From Mycolicibacterium mengxianglii (GTDB lineage Bacteria; Actinomycetota; Actinomycetes; Mycobacteriales; Mycobacteriaceae): a stretch of DNA of 64,000 bases. A model generated the notes under the pieces. The model saw only the letters and a list, made by a program, of their open reading frames with translations. It was not told where the DNA came from and ran no database searches. Positions 25,906 to 34,129 of this stretch are shown here, in pieces. Within the stretch, counting starts at the first letter, position 1. Each line of letters begins with the position of its first letter. Position numbers and translations under genes: made by a program. Location: assembly GCF_015710575.1 (NCBI RefSeq), contig NZ_CP065373.1, forward strand, positions 62,001-126,000. The letters are read 5' to 3'.

Positions 25906-26828
25906 CTCCGGCCCCAGACGATCTGGACGCCCGTATCGACCCGGCGCTGCGGCATCTGCTGGCCGCGCGTACCGATCTGTCGGCAGACCTGCTCGCCACG
26001 GTGCGGACCGGGCTGAACCAGCGACGCCGGGAGGCCGCCCGCACGCTGGACAGCTCCGGGGTCGAGATCACCCAGTGCGCTGTCGGCGATATCCGGGTCC
26101 GGGTGTACCGCGGGGCGGGCGGCCGGCCGCCGGGTGTGTTGTATTGCCACTCAGGCGCTTTCGTGCTGGGCAACCTCGACACCGACCATCGGCAATGTAT
26201 CGAGTTCGCGCGTCGCGCGCGCTGTGTGGTGTGTTCTGTGGAGTACCGGCTGTCTCCGGAGCATCGCTACCCGGCCGCACTCGACGACGCCATCGCGGTG
26301 CTGGCATGGATGGTCACCGAGGCTGACGCGTTGGGCATCGACGCGGCCCGGATCGCGGTGGCGGGCAGCAGTGCCGGCGGCGCGCTGGCGGCCACCCTGG
26401 CCCGGTTGGCGGCCCGCGCAGTGCTGCCCGAGGTGGTGTTCCAGCTGCTGCACCAGCCGGTACTGGATGACCGGCCGACTCCGTCCAAGCAGGAATTCAG
26501 CACGACTCCCGGCTTCGACGGCCCGGCCTGCGCCCAGATGTGGCGGTATTACGCAGGGGTACAGGATCTCTGGCATGCCGCGCCGGCCCGCAACGAGGAA
26601 CTTGCCGGGCTGGCGCCGGCATTGATCACGTGCTCGGAGCTCGACCCGCTGCGTGACGAGGCCATCGACTACGCACTGCGGCTGTTGTGGGCGGGGGTGA
26701 GCACCGAGTTGTACGTCTACCCGGGGACCATTCACGGTTTCGACTCGTTGCTCCCGGAGTGGGAGGTCAGCCGGCAACTGTTCGCACAGCAGGGCGCAGC
26801 CCTGGAGCGTGCGCTGCACCCCGGCTGA
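25902..26828 (+). CDS. Alpha/beta hydrolase, hormone-sensitive-lipase family, atypical oxyanion motif
   Basis: 308 residues from GTG at 25902, overlapping the BVMO stop by 4 bases. Catalytic elements: nucleophile in VAGSSAGGALAA (G-x-S-x-G), acid in CSELDPLRDE and His in TIHGFDS. HSL-family enzymes have HGGG before the oxyanion hole; here the segment reads YCHSGAFVLGN, so His-Ser-Gly-Ala replaces it, a notable departure that may change activity or specificity. Ester hydrolysis after the Baeyer-Villiger step is the likely role. Last gene of the operon; it ends 4 bases before a convergent gene. Confidence 0.86.
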   Translation: MTPAPDDLDARIDPALRHLLAARTDLSADLLATVRTGLNQRRREAARTLDSSGVEITQCAVGDIRVRVYRGAGGRPPGVLYCHSGAFVLGNLDTDHRQCIEFARRARCVVCSVEYRLSPEHRYPAALDDAIAVLAWMVTEADALGIDAARIAVAGSSAGGALAATLARLAARAVLPEVVFQLLHQPVLDDRPTPSKQEFSTTPGFDGPACAQMWRYYAGVQDLWHAAPARNEELAGLAPALITCSELDPLRDEAIDYALRLLWAGVSTELYVYPGTIHGFDSLLPEWEVSRQLFAQQGAALERALHPG

Positions 26829-26832
26829 GGGC

Positions 26833-27303
26833 TCAGACGGTGGCGAGTTCCCGCTGGATCGCGCGGTGGTACTTGTCGATGTTCGCCGGGTTGACGATGC
26901 GGAAGAACCCGTCGGGCATCGGTGCGTGCTTGGGCGCCTCGATGGTCATCGTCCGGGTGAACAGTGTCAGCTCCGGTGCCGGGTGGGTGAAGTGGTACTG
27001 CACCGTGATCCGACCCTCCATGCCGCCGTTGCCCTCCCGGTCATGGCCGAGTCGCCCCACCGAGGTGAACATCCACAGCGTGGGTCGGACGGCCATCGCG
27101 AGGTGCCAGGTGAAAATCCGCTCACCATCCGGGCCGCCTTCCTCCCAGGTGTCGCCGACCCGGAGCGGAAGGTCCTCGAGATTGCCGACGTAGCTGCTAC
27201 CGGGATAGGTCTTCGTCCAGTTCGCCGGGTTGGTGACGAAGTCGTAGACCGTCTCCGCCGACTGGGTGAATACGGTCTCCGAACTCGTGGTGACGATGCC
27301 CAA
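26833..27303 (-). CDS. SRPBCC (START/Bet v1-like) ligand-binding protein
   Basis: 156 residues from TTG at 27303, supported by a GAGAGG about 8 bases upstream; GTG codons at 27333-27336 are in frame but fall close to the regulatory element. The pattern TVFTQSAETVYDFVTNPANWTKTYPGS is the standard N-terminal helix-grip start of polyketide-cyclase/SRPBCC proteins, and the C-terminal helix ANIDKYHRAIQREL closes the fold. Members bind hydrophobic ligands or catalyse cyclisation and hydration. Transcribed leftward from the element at 27338-27365. Confidence 0.8.
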   Translation of the reverse strand: MGIVTTSSETVFTQSAETVYDFVTNPANWTKTYPGSSYVGNLEDLPLRVGDTWEEGGPDGERIFTWHLAMAVRPTLWMFTSVGRLGHDREGNGGMEGRITVQYHFTHPAPELTLFTRTMTIEAPKHAPMPDGFFRIVNPANIDKYHRAIQRELATV

Positions 27304-27337
27304 TGCGGTGGCCTCTCTGCGCGATTGATGCACTACC

Positions 27338-27365
27338 TTTACATATCGGCGCAGAAGTGTCACCC
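27338..27365. promoter_or_regulatory. TTTACATA-N12-TGTCACCC element (variant of the cluster 1 motif)
   Basis: TTTACATA at 27338-27345, 12-base spacer, TGTCACCC at 27358-27365. One base differs in each block from the consensus seen at 17358, 20581 and 28111. It overlaps the last codons of the DUF427 gene and is 35 bases upstream of the SRPBCC start. Relative to that leftward gene the orientation is reversed, which a symmetric operator would tolerate. Confidence 0.55.
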
Positions 27366-28064
27366 GCATCCGCAGGGTGGGGCGCTCACGCCCGACGGCA
27401 GGTCGGCGACCACGTCCACCTTTGTGGCGTCGAAGCTGAGGTGACCCGCAATCCCCGCGCTTTCGGGCAGCGGGTCGGGGTAGCTCCACGCGATGTCGGC
27501 AGTGGAACGCCCCTCGCCGGCCAGCGACCAGTAGGCGGCGGTGCCTTTGTAGTTGCAGTAGCTCGTGGTCGACGAGGGCGCCAGCACCTCGGTGCGTACG
27601 TGCGCCGGACTCACGTAGAGCCGCGGCTCCAGGGATGTCTCGAAGAGGATGACCGTCTCGTCGGTGTCGACGAGAACTACCTCGCCGACGCTGACCCGCA
27701 GCCGGCGCCGGGTGGGTCGGCAGTCGACCCGGTGGTACGGGTTCGGCGGGTAGTGCACCAACCGGCGCCCTTCTTCGTACCAGGCGTCGACCGCAGTCCA
27801 GGGCACCGTCACGAAACCGGCGGCCTCCGGCAACGGCTGTGTCGGCAGGTCGCCCACCTCGTCGCTGCGGAAGGCGTAACCGAGCGGGTGCCCGCGCCGG
27901 TGCACCAGAAGCACAGCTTCGGTGTCGATTACGGCGTGACCTGCGCGGATACCCCGCACGCGGCGGGGGTGCGGTTCGACGAAGACCACCTCGGCGGCAA
28001 GTGGCGGTACGAACCAGCCGAGCGGGTCGGCACTGATCGGCCCCCGGCCTGCGACAAGACTCAT
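27360..28064 (-). CDS. DUF427-domain protein
   Basis: 234 residues from ATG at 28064. It has two related halves typical of the longer DUF427 proteins: a first copy around VVFVEPHPRRVRGIRAGHAVIDT and a second with LYVSPAHVRTEV and the diagnostic SYCNYKGTAAYWS motif ('T.CPYKG.A.Y' in the family). The last residues are Cys-rich (PPCGCG). Function of the family is unknown; genes are frequently found beside oxidoreductases. It is divergent from the gene at 28178, sharing the element at 28111-28139. Confidence 0.83.
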   Translation of the reverse strand: MSLVAGRGPISADPLGWFVPPLAAEVVFVEPHPRRVRGIRAGHAVIDTEAVLLVHRRGHPLGYAFRSDEVGDLPTQPLPEAAGFVTVPWTAVDAWYEEGRRLVHYPPNPYHRVDCRPTRRRLRVSVGEVVLVDTDETVILFETSLEPRLYVSPAHVRTEVLAPSSTTSYCNYKGTAAYWSLAGEGRSTADIAWSYPDPLPESAGIAGHLSFDATKVDVVADLPSGVSAPPCGCG

Positions 28065-28110
28065 GGTGCCCAGTCCCTCCCCGCGGGCCGACGCGGTCCG
28101 CCCGCTGATC

Positions 28111-28139
28111 TTTACAAATCGTCCAGATAATGTCACGCT
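28111..28139 (+). promoter_or_regulatory. TTTACAAA-N12-TGTCACGCT element in divergent promoter
   Basis: TTTACAAA at 28111-28118, 12-base spacer, TGTCACGCT at 28131-28139, between the DUF427 gene (start 28064) and the unknown rightward gene (start 28178). The distance to the rightward start is 38 bases, close to the 44-45 bases seen for the two P450 genes. Confidence 0.65.
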
Positions 28140-28177
28140 CGGTGAATGTCGTGGATCACAGTGGGAGGCGGAGTTCG

Positions 28178-28801
28178 ATGACGGTCGAGGTCGCATCTGC
28201 CGAGCAGCCGCGACGGCGTTCCCGGCGGGGAGCCGCGGTCACCGGCCCGGCCGCCCGCCCTCGGCTGGATGTGCTGGCCTCGACGGTGCAGGACGTGGTG
28301 AGCTGCGCCGGCGGTTGGCTGACCGATCGGGCGCTGGCCGGGTGGGATATCGATGTGCTGGTGGCCGACAGCGGTTTCGACCAGGGCGACACCCGCGCGT
28401 TGCGGATTCTGGGAGCCTCAGCCCAAGGTCTGCATCGGGCGACCGCCACGAGTGAGCGTGCCCGCCCCGCCGCGGTCGCAGTGGCGGCTGATCTCTTCAC
28501 CGCTGACGGGCGCGTCCGTGAGCGGGTCCTGCATGCCTACGACCGTGACCTCGCGGAGGTCACGGTGTGGGGCGCGCAGATTCCCGCTGAACTCAGCGCG
28601 CGGTTCACCAGCGTGGAACATGTGCTCAGCGCGGCGGCGAAGGTGTTCAAGGCCCATGCACTCTGTGCCGCCGCGACTTCCGCCATGACGGTCAGTGCCA
28701 CCGAGGCATTCTGCCGCGGCGCACTGCGGGGTAGCTCCGGCGGTCTCCGCCCGGTGGGTCAGGTCGCCGCCGGCGGTTACACCGTCATCGACAAGCTTTG
28801 A
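28178..28801 (+). CDS. Conserved-looking protein of unknown function
   Basis: 207 residues from ATG at 28178, preceded by GGGAGGCGGAG; an ATG at 28130 lies inside the control element and is rejected. The first 30 residues are basic and probably disordered (EQPRRRSRRGAAVTG). The rest is Ala/Val/Leu-rich and looks alpha/beta: VQDVVSCAGGWLTDRALAG, DIDVLVADSGFDQGDTRA, LRILGASAQ, and a helical C-terminus with VEHVLSAAAKVFKAHAL. I recognise no family. Its promoter carries the cluster 1 element, so it belongs to that regulon and may be an accessory or regulatory factor. Convergent with the LLM gene, 2 bases apart. Confidence 0.65.
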   Translation: MTVEVASAEQPRRRSRRGAAVTGPAARPRLDVLASTVQDVVSCAGGWLTDRALAGWDIDVLVADSGFDQGDTRALRILGASAQGLHRATATSERARPAAVAVAADLFTADGRVRERVLHAYDRDLAEVTVWGAQIPAELSARFTSVEHVLSAAAKVFKAHALCAAATSAMTVSATEAFCRGALRGSSGGLRPVGQVAAGGYTVIDKL

Positions 28802-28803
28802 CC

Positions 28804-29736
28804 TCAGATGTGGGGCAGGACCTCCGCGGCCAGCAACTCGAGCGTCTCATCGGCGGCGCGGTCGTGGGTGAACAACACCACCTGGCCGAAACCGAGCGCG
28901 CGTAGTTCTTGCAGACGCTCGACAACCATGGCCGCAGTGCCGACCAGACCACCCTCCTGTAATCCGAAACCTGGTCCACCGAACCGCTTTTCGGCCAGAG
29001 CCCGCACCTTGGGGAGCGTGGCCTCATCAGGGGCCAGTGCCATCACCACCTCCACCGACAGCATGATGCTGTCGGGGTCCCGGCCGATCTCGGCGCACCG
29101 GGACCGTAACACCGCCACCTTGTGTTCCAGGTCGCCGAGAGCGTAGGTCGGTACGTTCCACACGTCGGCGTAACGGGCCACCAGCGGCAGGGTGTACTTC
29201 TCGCCGACGCCCCCGACGATGATGGGCGGATGCGGCCGCTGAGCGCAGCCGGGCGCGATCGGCATGTCGCGCACGGTGTAGTGCTCTCCTTCGAAATCGA
29301 CGGTGCCCGTGCTGAACGCCTGGGTGAGGATCTCCAGCGTTTCGCCCAGCCGGGCGGACCGCTGACCCGGCGTCCCCCACGGCAGACCCGCCCGCCGGTG
29401 TTCGTCTTCGATGGAGCCACTGCCCAGGCCCAGCTGGAGCCGGCCCGACGAGATGTGGTCCAGGGTGGTCGCCATCTTTGCCAGTACCACCGGATCGCGG
29501 AACTGATTGCACAGCACCAGGTGTCCGACCCGCAGGCGTTCTGTGGACCCCAGCAGCGCTGTGGCCAGCGTCCATGCCTCCAGCGAGGGCAGGTCCGGGA
29601 ATCCCGGCCCGTACAGGTGGTCGTAGAGCCACAGTGACCCGATGCCGAGCTGCTCGCAACGGTGAGCCCGGTGCAGGATCTGCTGGTAGGACAACCCGAG
29701 CTGAGGCACGTACACGCCGATGTCCAACGCCGTCAT
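28804..29736 (-). CDS. LLM-class flavin/F420-dependent oxidoreductase
   Basis: 310 residues from ATG at 29736. The luciferase-like TIM barrel shows in DIGVYVPQLGLSYQQILHRA, CEQLGIGSLWLYDHLYGPG, TTLDHISSGRLQLGLGSG and HPPIIVGGVGEKYTLPLVARYADVWN, the last being the cofactor phosphate-binding region. In mycobacteria most proteins of this subgroup use F420 rather than FMN; the sequence alone does not decide. The reaction is a hydride transfer or mono-oxygenation of an unknown substrate. It is divergent from the glycosidase gene. Confidence 0.85.
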   Translation of the reverse strand: MTALDIGVYVPQLGLSYQQILHRAHRCEQLGIGSLWLYDHLYGPGFPDLPSLEAWTLATALLGSTERLRVGHLVLCNQFRDPVVLAKMATTLDHISSGRLQLGLGSGSIEDEHRRAGLPWGTPGQRSARLGETLEILTQAFSTGTVDFEGEHYTVRDMPIAPGCAQRPHPPIIVGGVGEKYTLPLVARYADVWNVPTYALGDLEHKVAVLRSRCAEIGRDPDSIMLSVEVVMALAPDEATLPKVRALAEKRFGGPGFGLQEGGLVGTAAMVVERLQELRALGFGQVVLFTHDRAADETLELLAAEVLPHI

Positions 29737-29850
29737 CTCGGCATCCTCACTGTGTCGTTCGGGCGGGTTGAAACCGAGGGCTCACTATACGGTCGGGGCT
29801 TCGGGACCTGGCACATTGCAGGAGCCGCTTCGTTCGGGCACGTTGGTTTC

Positions 29851-31584
29851 ATGAGCGATATCCACCCGCCGGAGCGTCGCGCCGACGAGCTGTTGGCCCG
29901 GCTCGCGCTGCCGGAGAAGGTGGGGTTGATGTTCCACACCATGGCAGGCATCGGAGAGCTCGGGGCGATGATGGAGAAATTCGGCGCTCCTACGGTGAAA
30001 AAGCTGATAGACAAGGGCATTTCGCACTTCAACCTTCTCGGGCCCGTGCTGGATGCGCGGGAGCACGCGCAGTGGTACAACGACATTCAACGGTTCGCGC
30101 TGGAGCGGCCCAGCGCCATGCCGGTGACGTTCTCCACTGATCCGCGCCACCACTTCGCCGACAATCCCGCCGCCCAGGCGATGGCGGGCGCCTTCTCGCA
30201 GTGGCCCGAACCCCTGGGCCTGGCCGCTATCGGGTCGGTCGAGCGGGTCCAGGAGTTCGCTGACATCGTGCGGCAGGAGTACCTCGCGGTCGGCATTCGT
30301 GTCGCCTTGCATCCGCAGCTCGACCTGGCCACCGAGCCGCGCTGGTCGCGCATCAACGCCACCTTCGGCGAAGACGCCGAACTGACCTCCCGCCTCGGTG
30401 TCGGCTATGTCCGGGGGCTGCAGGGGACGCGGATCGACGCCGGGTCGGTGGCGGCCATGGTCAAGCACTTCCCCGGCGGTGGCCCGCAGCTGGAGGGCAA
30501 GGATCCGCATTTCCCGTGGGGACGTGAGCAGGTCTACCCCGGGCACAACAGGGACTACCACCTGCTGCCGTTTCGCGCGGCGATTGCCGCCGGGGCCGCC
30601 GAGGTGATGCCGTATTACGGCATGCCGATCGGAACTGATTGGGAAGAAGTCGGTTTCGGCTTCAACAGGTCTGTCGTCACCACGCTGCTACGCCAGGAGT
30701 TGGGGTTCGACGGCGTGGTGTGCACCGACTGGGGCCTGATCACCGAGCATCCGGAGCTCGGCGATCTCGGCGTCGCCCGGGCATGGGGGGTAGAGGAGCT
30801 GAGCCGGGAGGACCGGGTGCTACGGGTCGTCGACGCCGGCGCCGATCAGTTCGGCGGTGAGGATTGTGCCGAGGTGCTGCTCGAGCTGGTCAGGTCGGGG
30901 AGAATCACCGAAGCCCGAATCGACGAGTCGGCGCGCCGGTTGCTCCGCGTGAAGTTCGCGCTCGGACTGTTCGACAACCCCTTCGTCGACGAGGAACGTG
31001 CCGCAGCTCTCGTGGGTCGCGACGATTTCGCCGCCGCCGGCAGGCAAGCCCAGAAGGACTCGGTCACGCTGCTGGTCAATGGCACCGGCGGCACGGCTGT
31101 GCTGCCACTGCGACGGGGGCTGCGGCTGTACGCGCCCGAGGTCTCCGATGCCGCTGTCGCCCTGTTCGGCACCCCCGTCGAGGAGCCGGCGCACGCCGAT
31201 ATCGCGCTGCTGCGGCTCAAGGCGCCCTTCGAACCTGCCGACGGCATGCTGGCCCAGTTCTTCCACCACGGTTCCCTGGAGTTCGATGAGGCCGAGATCG
31301 CCCGGGTGCGTGAGATCAGCGCGCTCATCCCGACGGTGGTCGACGTCTACCTGGACCGGCCGGCGGTGCTGACCCCGCTGCTCGGATCGGTGGCCGCACT
31401 GGTGGTTGACTACGGCATCACCGAGACGGCGCTGCTCGAGGTGCTCTTCGGCGTCGGTGAACCCCGCGGCGCCCTGCCGTTCGACCTTCCCGTGTCCGAC
31501 GCCGCCGTCGCCGCGAGCCGAACCGACGTCGCCTTCGACACCGAGGCGCCGGTCTTCGGGTTCGGACACGGATTGCGTTACTGA
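29851..31584 (+). CDS. Glycoside hydrolase family 3 protein (beta-glucosidase-like)
   Basis: 577 residues from ATG at 29851. GH3 motifs: EKVGLMFHTMAG near the start, the substrate-binding MVKHFPGGGPQLEGKDPHFPWG, and FDGVVCTDWGLIT with the catalytic Asp of the SDW-type motif. A second alpha/beta domain follows from about residue 400 (QKDSVTLLVNG, then a VGEPRGALPFDLP and FGFGHGLRY end). No signal peptide is seen, so it is intracellular. Family members hydrolyse beta-glucosides or related sugars from the non-reducing end. It stands apart from the lipid-type genes around it. Confidence 0.87.
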   Translation: MSDIHPPERRADELLARLALPEKVGLMFHTMAGIGELGAMMEKFGAPTVKKLIDKGISHFNLLGPVLDAREHAQWYNDIQRFALERPSAMPVTFSTDPRHHFADNPAAQAMAGAFSQWPEPLGLAAIGSVERVQEFADIVRQEYLAVGIRVALHPQLDLATEPRWSRINATFGEDAELTSRLGVGYVRGLQGTRIDAGSVAAMVKHFPGGGPQLEGKDPHFPWGREQVYPGHNRDYHLLPFRAAIAAGAAEVMPYYGMPIGTDWEEVGFGFNRSVVTTLLRQELGFDGVVCTDWGLITEHPELGDLGVARAWGVEELSREDRVLRVVDAGADQFGGEDCAEVLLELVRSGRITEARIDESARRLLRVKFALGLFDNPFVDEERAAALVGRDDFAAAGRQAQKDSVTLLVNGTGGTAVLPLRRGLRLYAPEVSDAAVALFGTPVEEPAHADIALLRLKAPFEPADGMLAQFFHHGSLEFDEAEIARVREISALIPTVVDVYLDRPAVLTPLLGSVAALVVDYGITETALLEVLFGVGEPRGALPFDLPVSDAAVAASRTDVAFDTEAPVFGFGHGLRY

Positions 31585-31618
31585 CGCCCCGTTAGAGTGG
31601 CGGCATGAAAGCAGGCCG

Positions 31619-32488
31619 ATGACCTTCCCCGGCAACCCACACCCACCGACGGAAGTCCCCACCTGCTACCGCCACCCGGGTCGGCAGACCTACGTGCAAT
31701 GCACACGCTGCGGTCGCTATATCTGTCCGGAGTGCATGCACTCGGCGTCTGTCGGGCATCAGTGCCCCGATTGTGTCCATGAGGGCGCGAAGTCGATGCC
31801 CGCGCCGCGCCGCGGTTCGGCCATCCGGTCGGCCACCGGCGCGCCGCTGGTCACCTACACGCTCATCGGCCTCAACGTGCTGGCGTTCGTACTGCAGACC
31901 ATGGCGCCCGGGCTGGAACGCCAACTGGTGCTGTGGCCGCCGGCGGTCGCCGACGGCGAGTGGTACCGGCTGGTCACCTCGGCGTTCCTGCATTACGGGA
32001 TCACCCACATCCTGTTCAACATGTGGGCGCTGTACGTGCTGGGCCCGCCGTTGGAAGTGGTCCTGGGCAAACTCCGTTACGGCGCGCTCTACGGATTGAG
32101 CGCGCTCGGCGGTTCGGTATTGGTGTACCTGCTCTCACCGCTGCAGACCGCGACGGCCGGCGCGTCGGGGGCCATCTTCGGCTTGTTCGGTGCCACGTTC
32201 GTCGTCGCCAAACGGCTCAACCTCGATGTTCGGTGGGTGGTCACCCTGATCGGGATCAACGTGGCGTTCACCCTGGTGGTGCCGCTGATCAGCTCGCAGA
32301 ACATCAGCTGGCAGGGCCACCTCGGCGGGCTCGTGACCGGTGGGTTGGTGGCTGCGGCGTTCGTCTATCCGCCGCAGGCCCGGCGAAACGTGGTGCAGGT
32401 GGCGACCGTCATCGGCGCGCTGGTGTTGTTCGTCGTGCTGATCTGGTGGCGCACGCACTCCCTGTTCGTTCAGTTCGGGCTGGTCTGA
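31619..32488 (+). CDS. Rhomboid-family intramembrane serine protease with N-terminal zinc-binding domain
   Basis: 289 residues from ATG at 31619. Residues 15-57 carry Cys/His pairs in a B-box-like pattern (CYRHPGRQTYVQCTRCG, YICPECM, HQCPDCV). Six or seven membrane segments follow. The rhomboid core shows HILFNMWALYVLGPPLE (His and Asn of the oxyanion region), Ser183 in TAGASGAIFGLFGA (GxSG) and His234 in WQGHLGGLVTGG as catalytic dyad. The enzyme cleaves membrane proteins within the bilayer; mycobacteria have two rhomboids and this architecture resembles one of them. A five-codon minicistron (MKAGR) at 31605-31622 overlaps the start and could modulate translation. Confidence 0.9.
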   Translation: MTFPGNPHPPTEVPTCYRHPGRQTYVQCTRCGRYICPECMHSASVGHQCPDCVHEGAKSMPAPRRGSAIRSATGAPLVTYTLIGLNVLAFVLQTMAPGLERQLVLWPPAVADGEWYRLVTSAFLHYGITHILFNMWALYVLGPPLEVVLGKLRYGALYGLSALGGSVLVYLLSPLQTATAGASGAIFGLFGATFVVAKRLNLDVRWVVTLIGINVAFTLVVPLISSQNISWQGHLGGLVTGGLVAAAFVYPPQARRNVVQVATVIGALVLFVVLIWWRTHSLFVQFGLV

Positions 32489-32552
32489 GGCGGATTCGGC
32501 CTCATCTGCACCCCGGGCCGCTTACCATTGCGGCAATCGGGAGGGGCTTGCC

Positions 32553-32804
32553 ATGATGACCGCGCTGCGCAAGGTGCTCGGATACCGGGTCAGTGTCGAG
32601 GCGCTGCTGGAACTCGCGTTGTGGCTGGCGATTCCGTACATCTTCATCGGTCTGGTGTTGACCTTCGTCAATCCGCTTCCGATGCAGGCGTTGCAGGCTC
32701 AGCTGTACCCGATTCTGCCGGCCGGTGCCGATCTGGTGGCATTCGGCGAATCCACCCTGTTGTGGCCGCTGTTGCAACTGGTGCCGTTCATCTGTCCGAG
32801 CTGA
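32553..32804 (+). CDS. Small membrane protein, unknown function
   Basis: 83 residues from ATG at 32553 (a second ATG follows directly) with GGGAGGGG upstream. Two hydrophobic segments are visible: LLELALWLAIPYIFIGLVLTF and a C-terminal LLWPLLQLVPFI. Short proteins of this kind occur in mycobacteria without known role. It follows the rhomboid gene by 64 bases and may be co-transcribed; its end overlaps the convergent MFS gene by 17 bases. Confidence 0.65.
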   Translation: MMTALRKVLGYRVSVEALLELALWLAIPYIFIGLVLTFVNPLPMQALQAQLYPILPAGADLVAFGESTLLWPLLQLVPFICPS

Positions 32805-34038
32805 GGGCGGCGCGAGAGTCATTGTGGGGCAATACCACTGCCGCGATGACGCCGGCGACGACAGTGAGCGACAACACGGTGAACGCCACCGCGGGCCAGC
32901 CTTGGGCGTCGAACGCCACCCCTCCGAACCAGCCCAGGGCACTGGAACCGCTGTAGTAGGCGAGGTTGTACAACGAGGATGCCTGGGCCTTCCCGGTGCC
33001 GGCCTGTGCCCCGGTCCAGCCCGACGCGACGGCATGTGCGCCGAAGAACCCGATGGTGGCGGTCACCAGCCCGCCGAGAATGATCGCCAGGTTGCTCGAC
33101 AGCGTCAGCGCGACTCCCACCGCCATCACTGTGATCGAGAGCAGCAACACCGGTTTGCGGCCGAACCGGCTGGCCTCCGCCCCGGCGCGCGACGAGGCCC
33201 ACGTGCCGGCCAGGTAGGCGAAGAACACCAGGCTGACCACCGATGCGGGCAGGCCGAAGGGCGCCGCGGTGAGCCGGAAGCCCAGGAAGTTGTAGAGCGC
33301 GACGAACCCACCCATCAGCAGGAACGCCTGGGCGAACAACGCCAGCTGCCGCGGTGAACGCAGGTGGGTGGCCAGCCGATGAGCCAGGCGGGAGTCGGGT
33401 CCGTCGGCGCGCACGGGCACGAAACCATGCGGCCGGGGGGCCAGGGTGATGAACCCGACGGCGGCCAGGGCGCACAGCACCGCCACCGTGAAAACGCCCA
33501 GTCGCCAGTGCACGGTTTCGGCGATCGGCCCGGCGACCACCCGGCCCAGTAATCCACCGATTGTGGTGCCGGCGACGTAGATGCCGGCCGCCCGTGCGGA
33601 ATGCCGGTGTTCGATCTCCTCGGTCAGATAGGCGATGGCGACGGCGGGGACACCGCCGAGCGCCATGCCTTCCAGGAAGCGGCCGGTCAGCAGGAGCGGG
33701 TAGGTCGGTGCCAGGGGGACCAGCAGGCCCAGGGCGGTCGCGGCGATGACCGACACCGAGATGGCCCGCACCCGGCCCACGCGGTCAGCCACGACAGACC
33801 AGGGGATGACGGCCACGGCCAGCCCGACGGTGGCCAGCGAGACCGTCAGTGCGGCGTCGGCGGCCCCGATATGGAAGTGCGCTGCGATCTGGGGCAGAAC
33901 GCCCTGCAGCGAGTAGAGCTGGGCGAACGTCGCCACGCCGGCACAGAACAGTGCGGCCAACAGCCTGCGGTAGTCGGTGGACCCTTTCGGATGGCCGGCC
34001 CAGGCCGGACTGCTGGGGGTCGAGGGTTCCACGGACAC
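32788..34038 (-). CDS. MFS transporter (drug/metabolite efflux type)
   Basis: 416 residues from GTG at 34038; a GTG two codons later is possible. Twelve hydrophobic segments are apparent. After a short N-terminal tail comes LLAALFCAGVATFAQLYSLQGVLPQIAAHFHI, the loop 2-3 motif VADRVGRVRAI (G-x-x-x-D-R-x-G-R-type), and FLEGMALGGVPAVAIAYLTEEI in helix 4-5. It resembles the YnfM/arabinose-efflux-like branch of the superfamily, proton antiporters for small molecules. A LysR regulator gene is 91 bases upstream on the same strand, a usual pairing for inducible exporters. Confidence 0.87.
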   Translation of the reverse strand: MSVEPSTPSSPAWAGHPKGSTDYRRLLAALFCAGVATFAQLYSLQGVLPQIAAHFHIGAADAALTVSLATVGLAVAVIPWSVVADRVGRVRAISVSVIAATALGLLVPLAPTYPLLLTGRFLEGMALGGVPAVAIAYLTEEIEHRHSARAAGIYVAGTTIGGLLGRVVAGPIAETVHWRLGVFTVAVLCALAAVGFITLAPRPHGFVPVRADGPDSRLAHRLATHLRSPRQLALFAQAFLLMGGFVALYNFLGFRLTAAPFGLPASVVSLVFFAYLAGTWASSRAGAEASRFGRKPVLLLSITVMAVGVALTLSSNLAIILGGLVTATIGFFGAHAVASGWTGAQAGTGKAQASSLYNLAYYSGSSALGWFGGVAFDAQGWPAVAFTVLSLTVVAGVIAAVVLPHNDSRAALSSDR

Positions 34039-34129
34039 CTGATCCAGGTTAGAAACGCCTGGGAGATGTGTCCAATGTATGAAACGGATCGAAGTGATGC
34101 GAGGTGCGCATGAACTCCGAATTGGGCCG

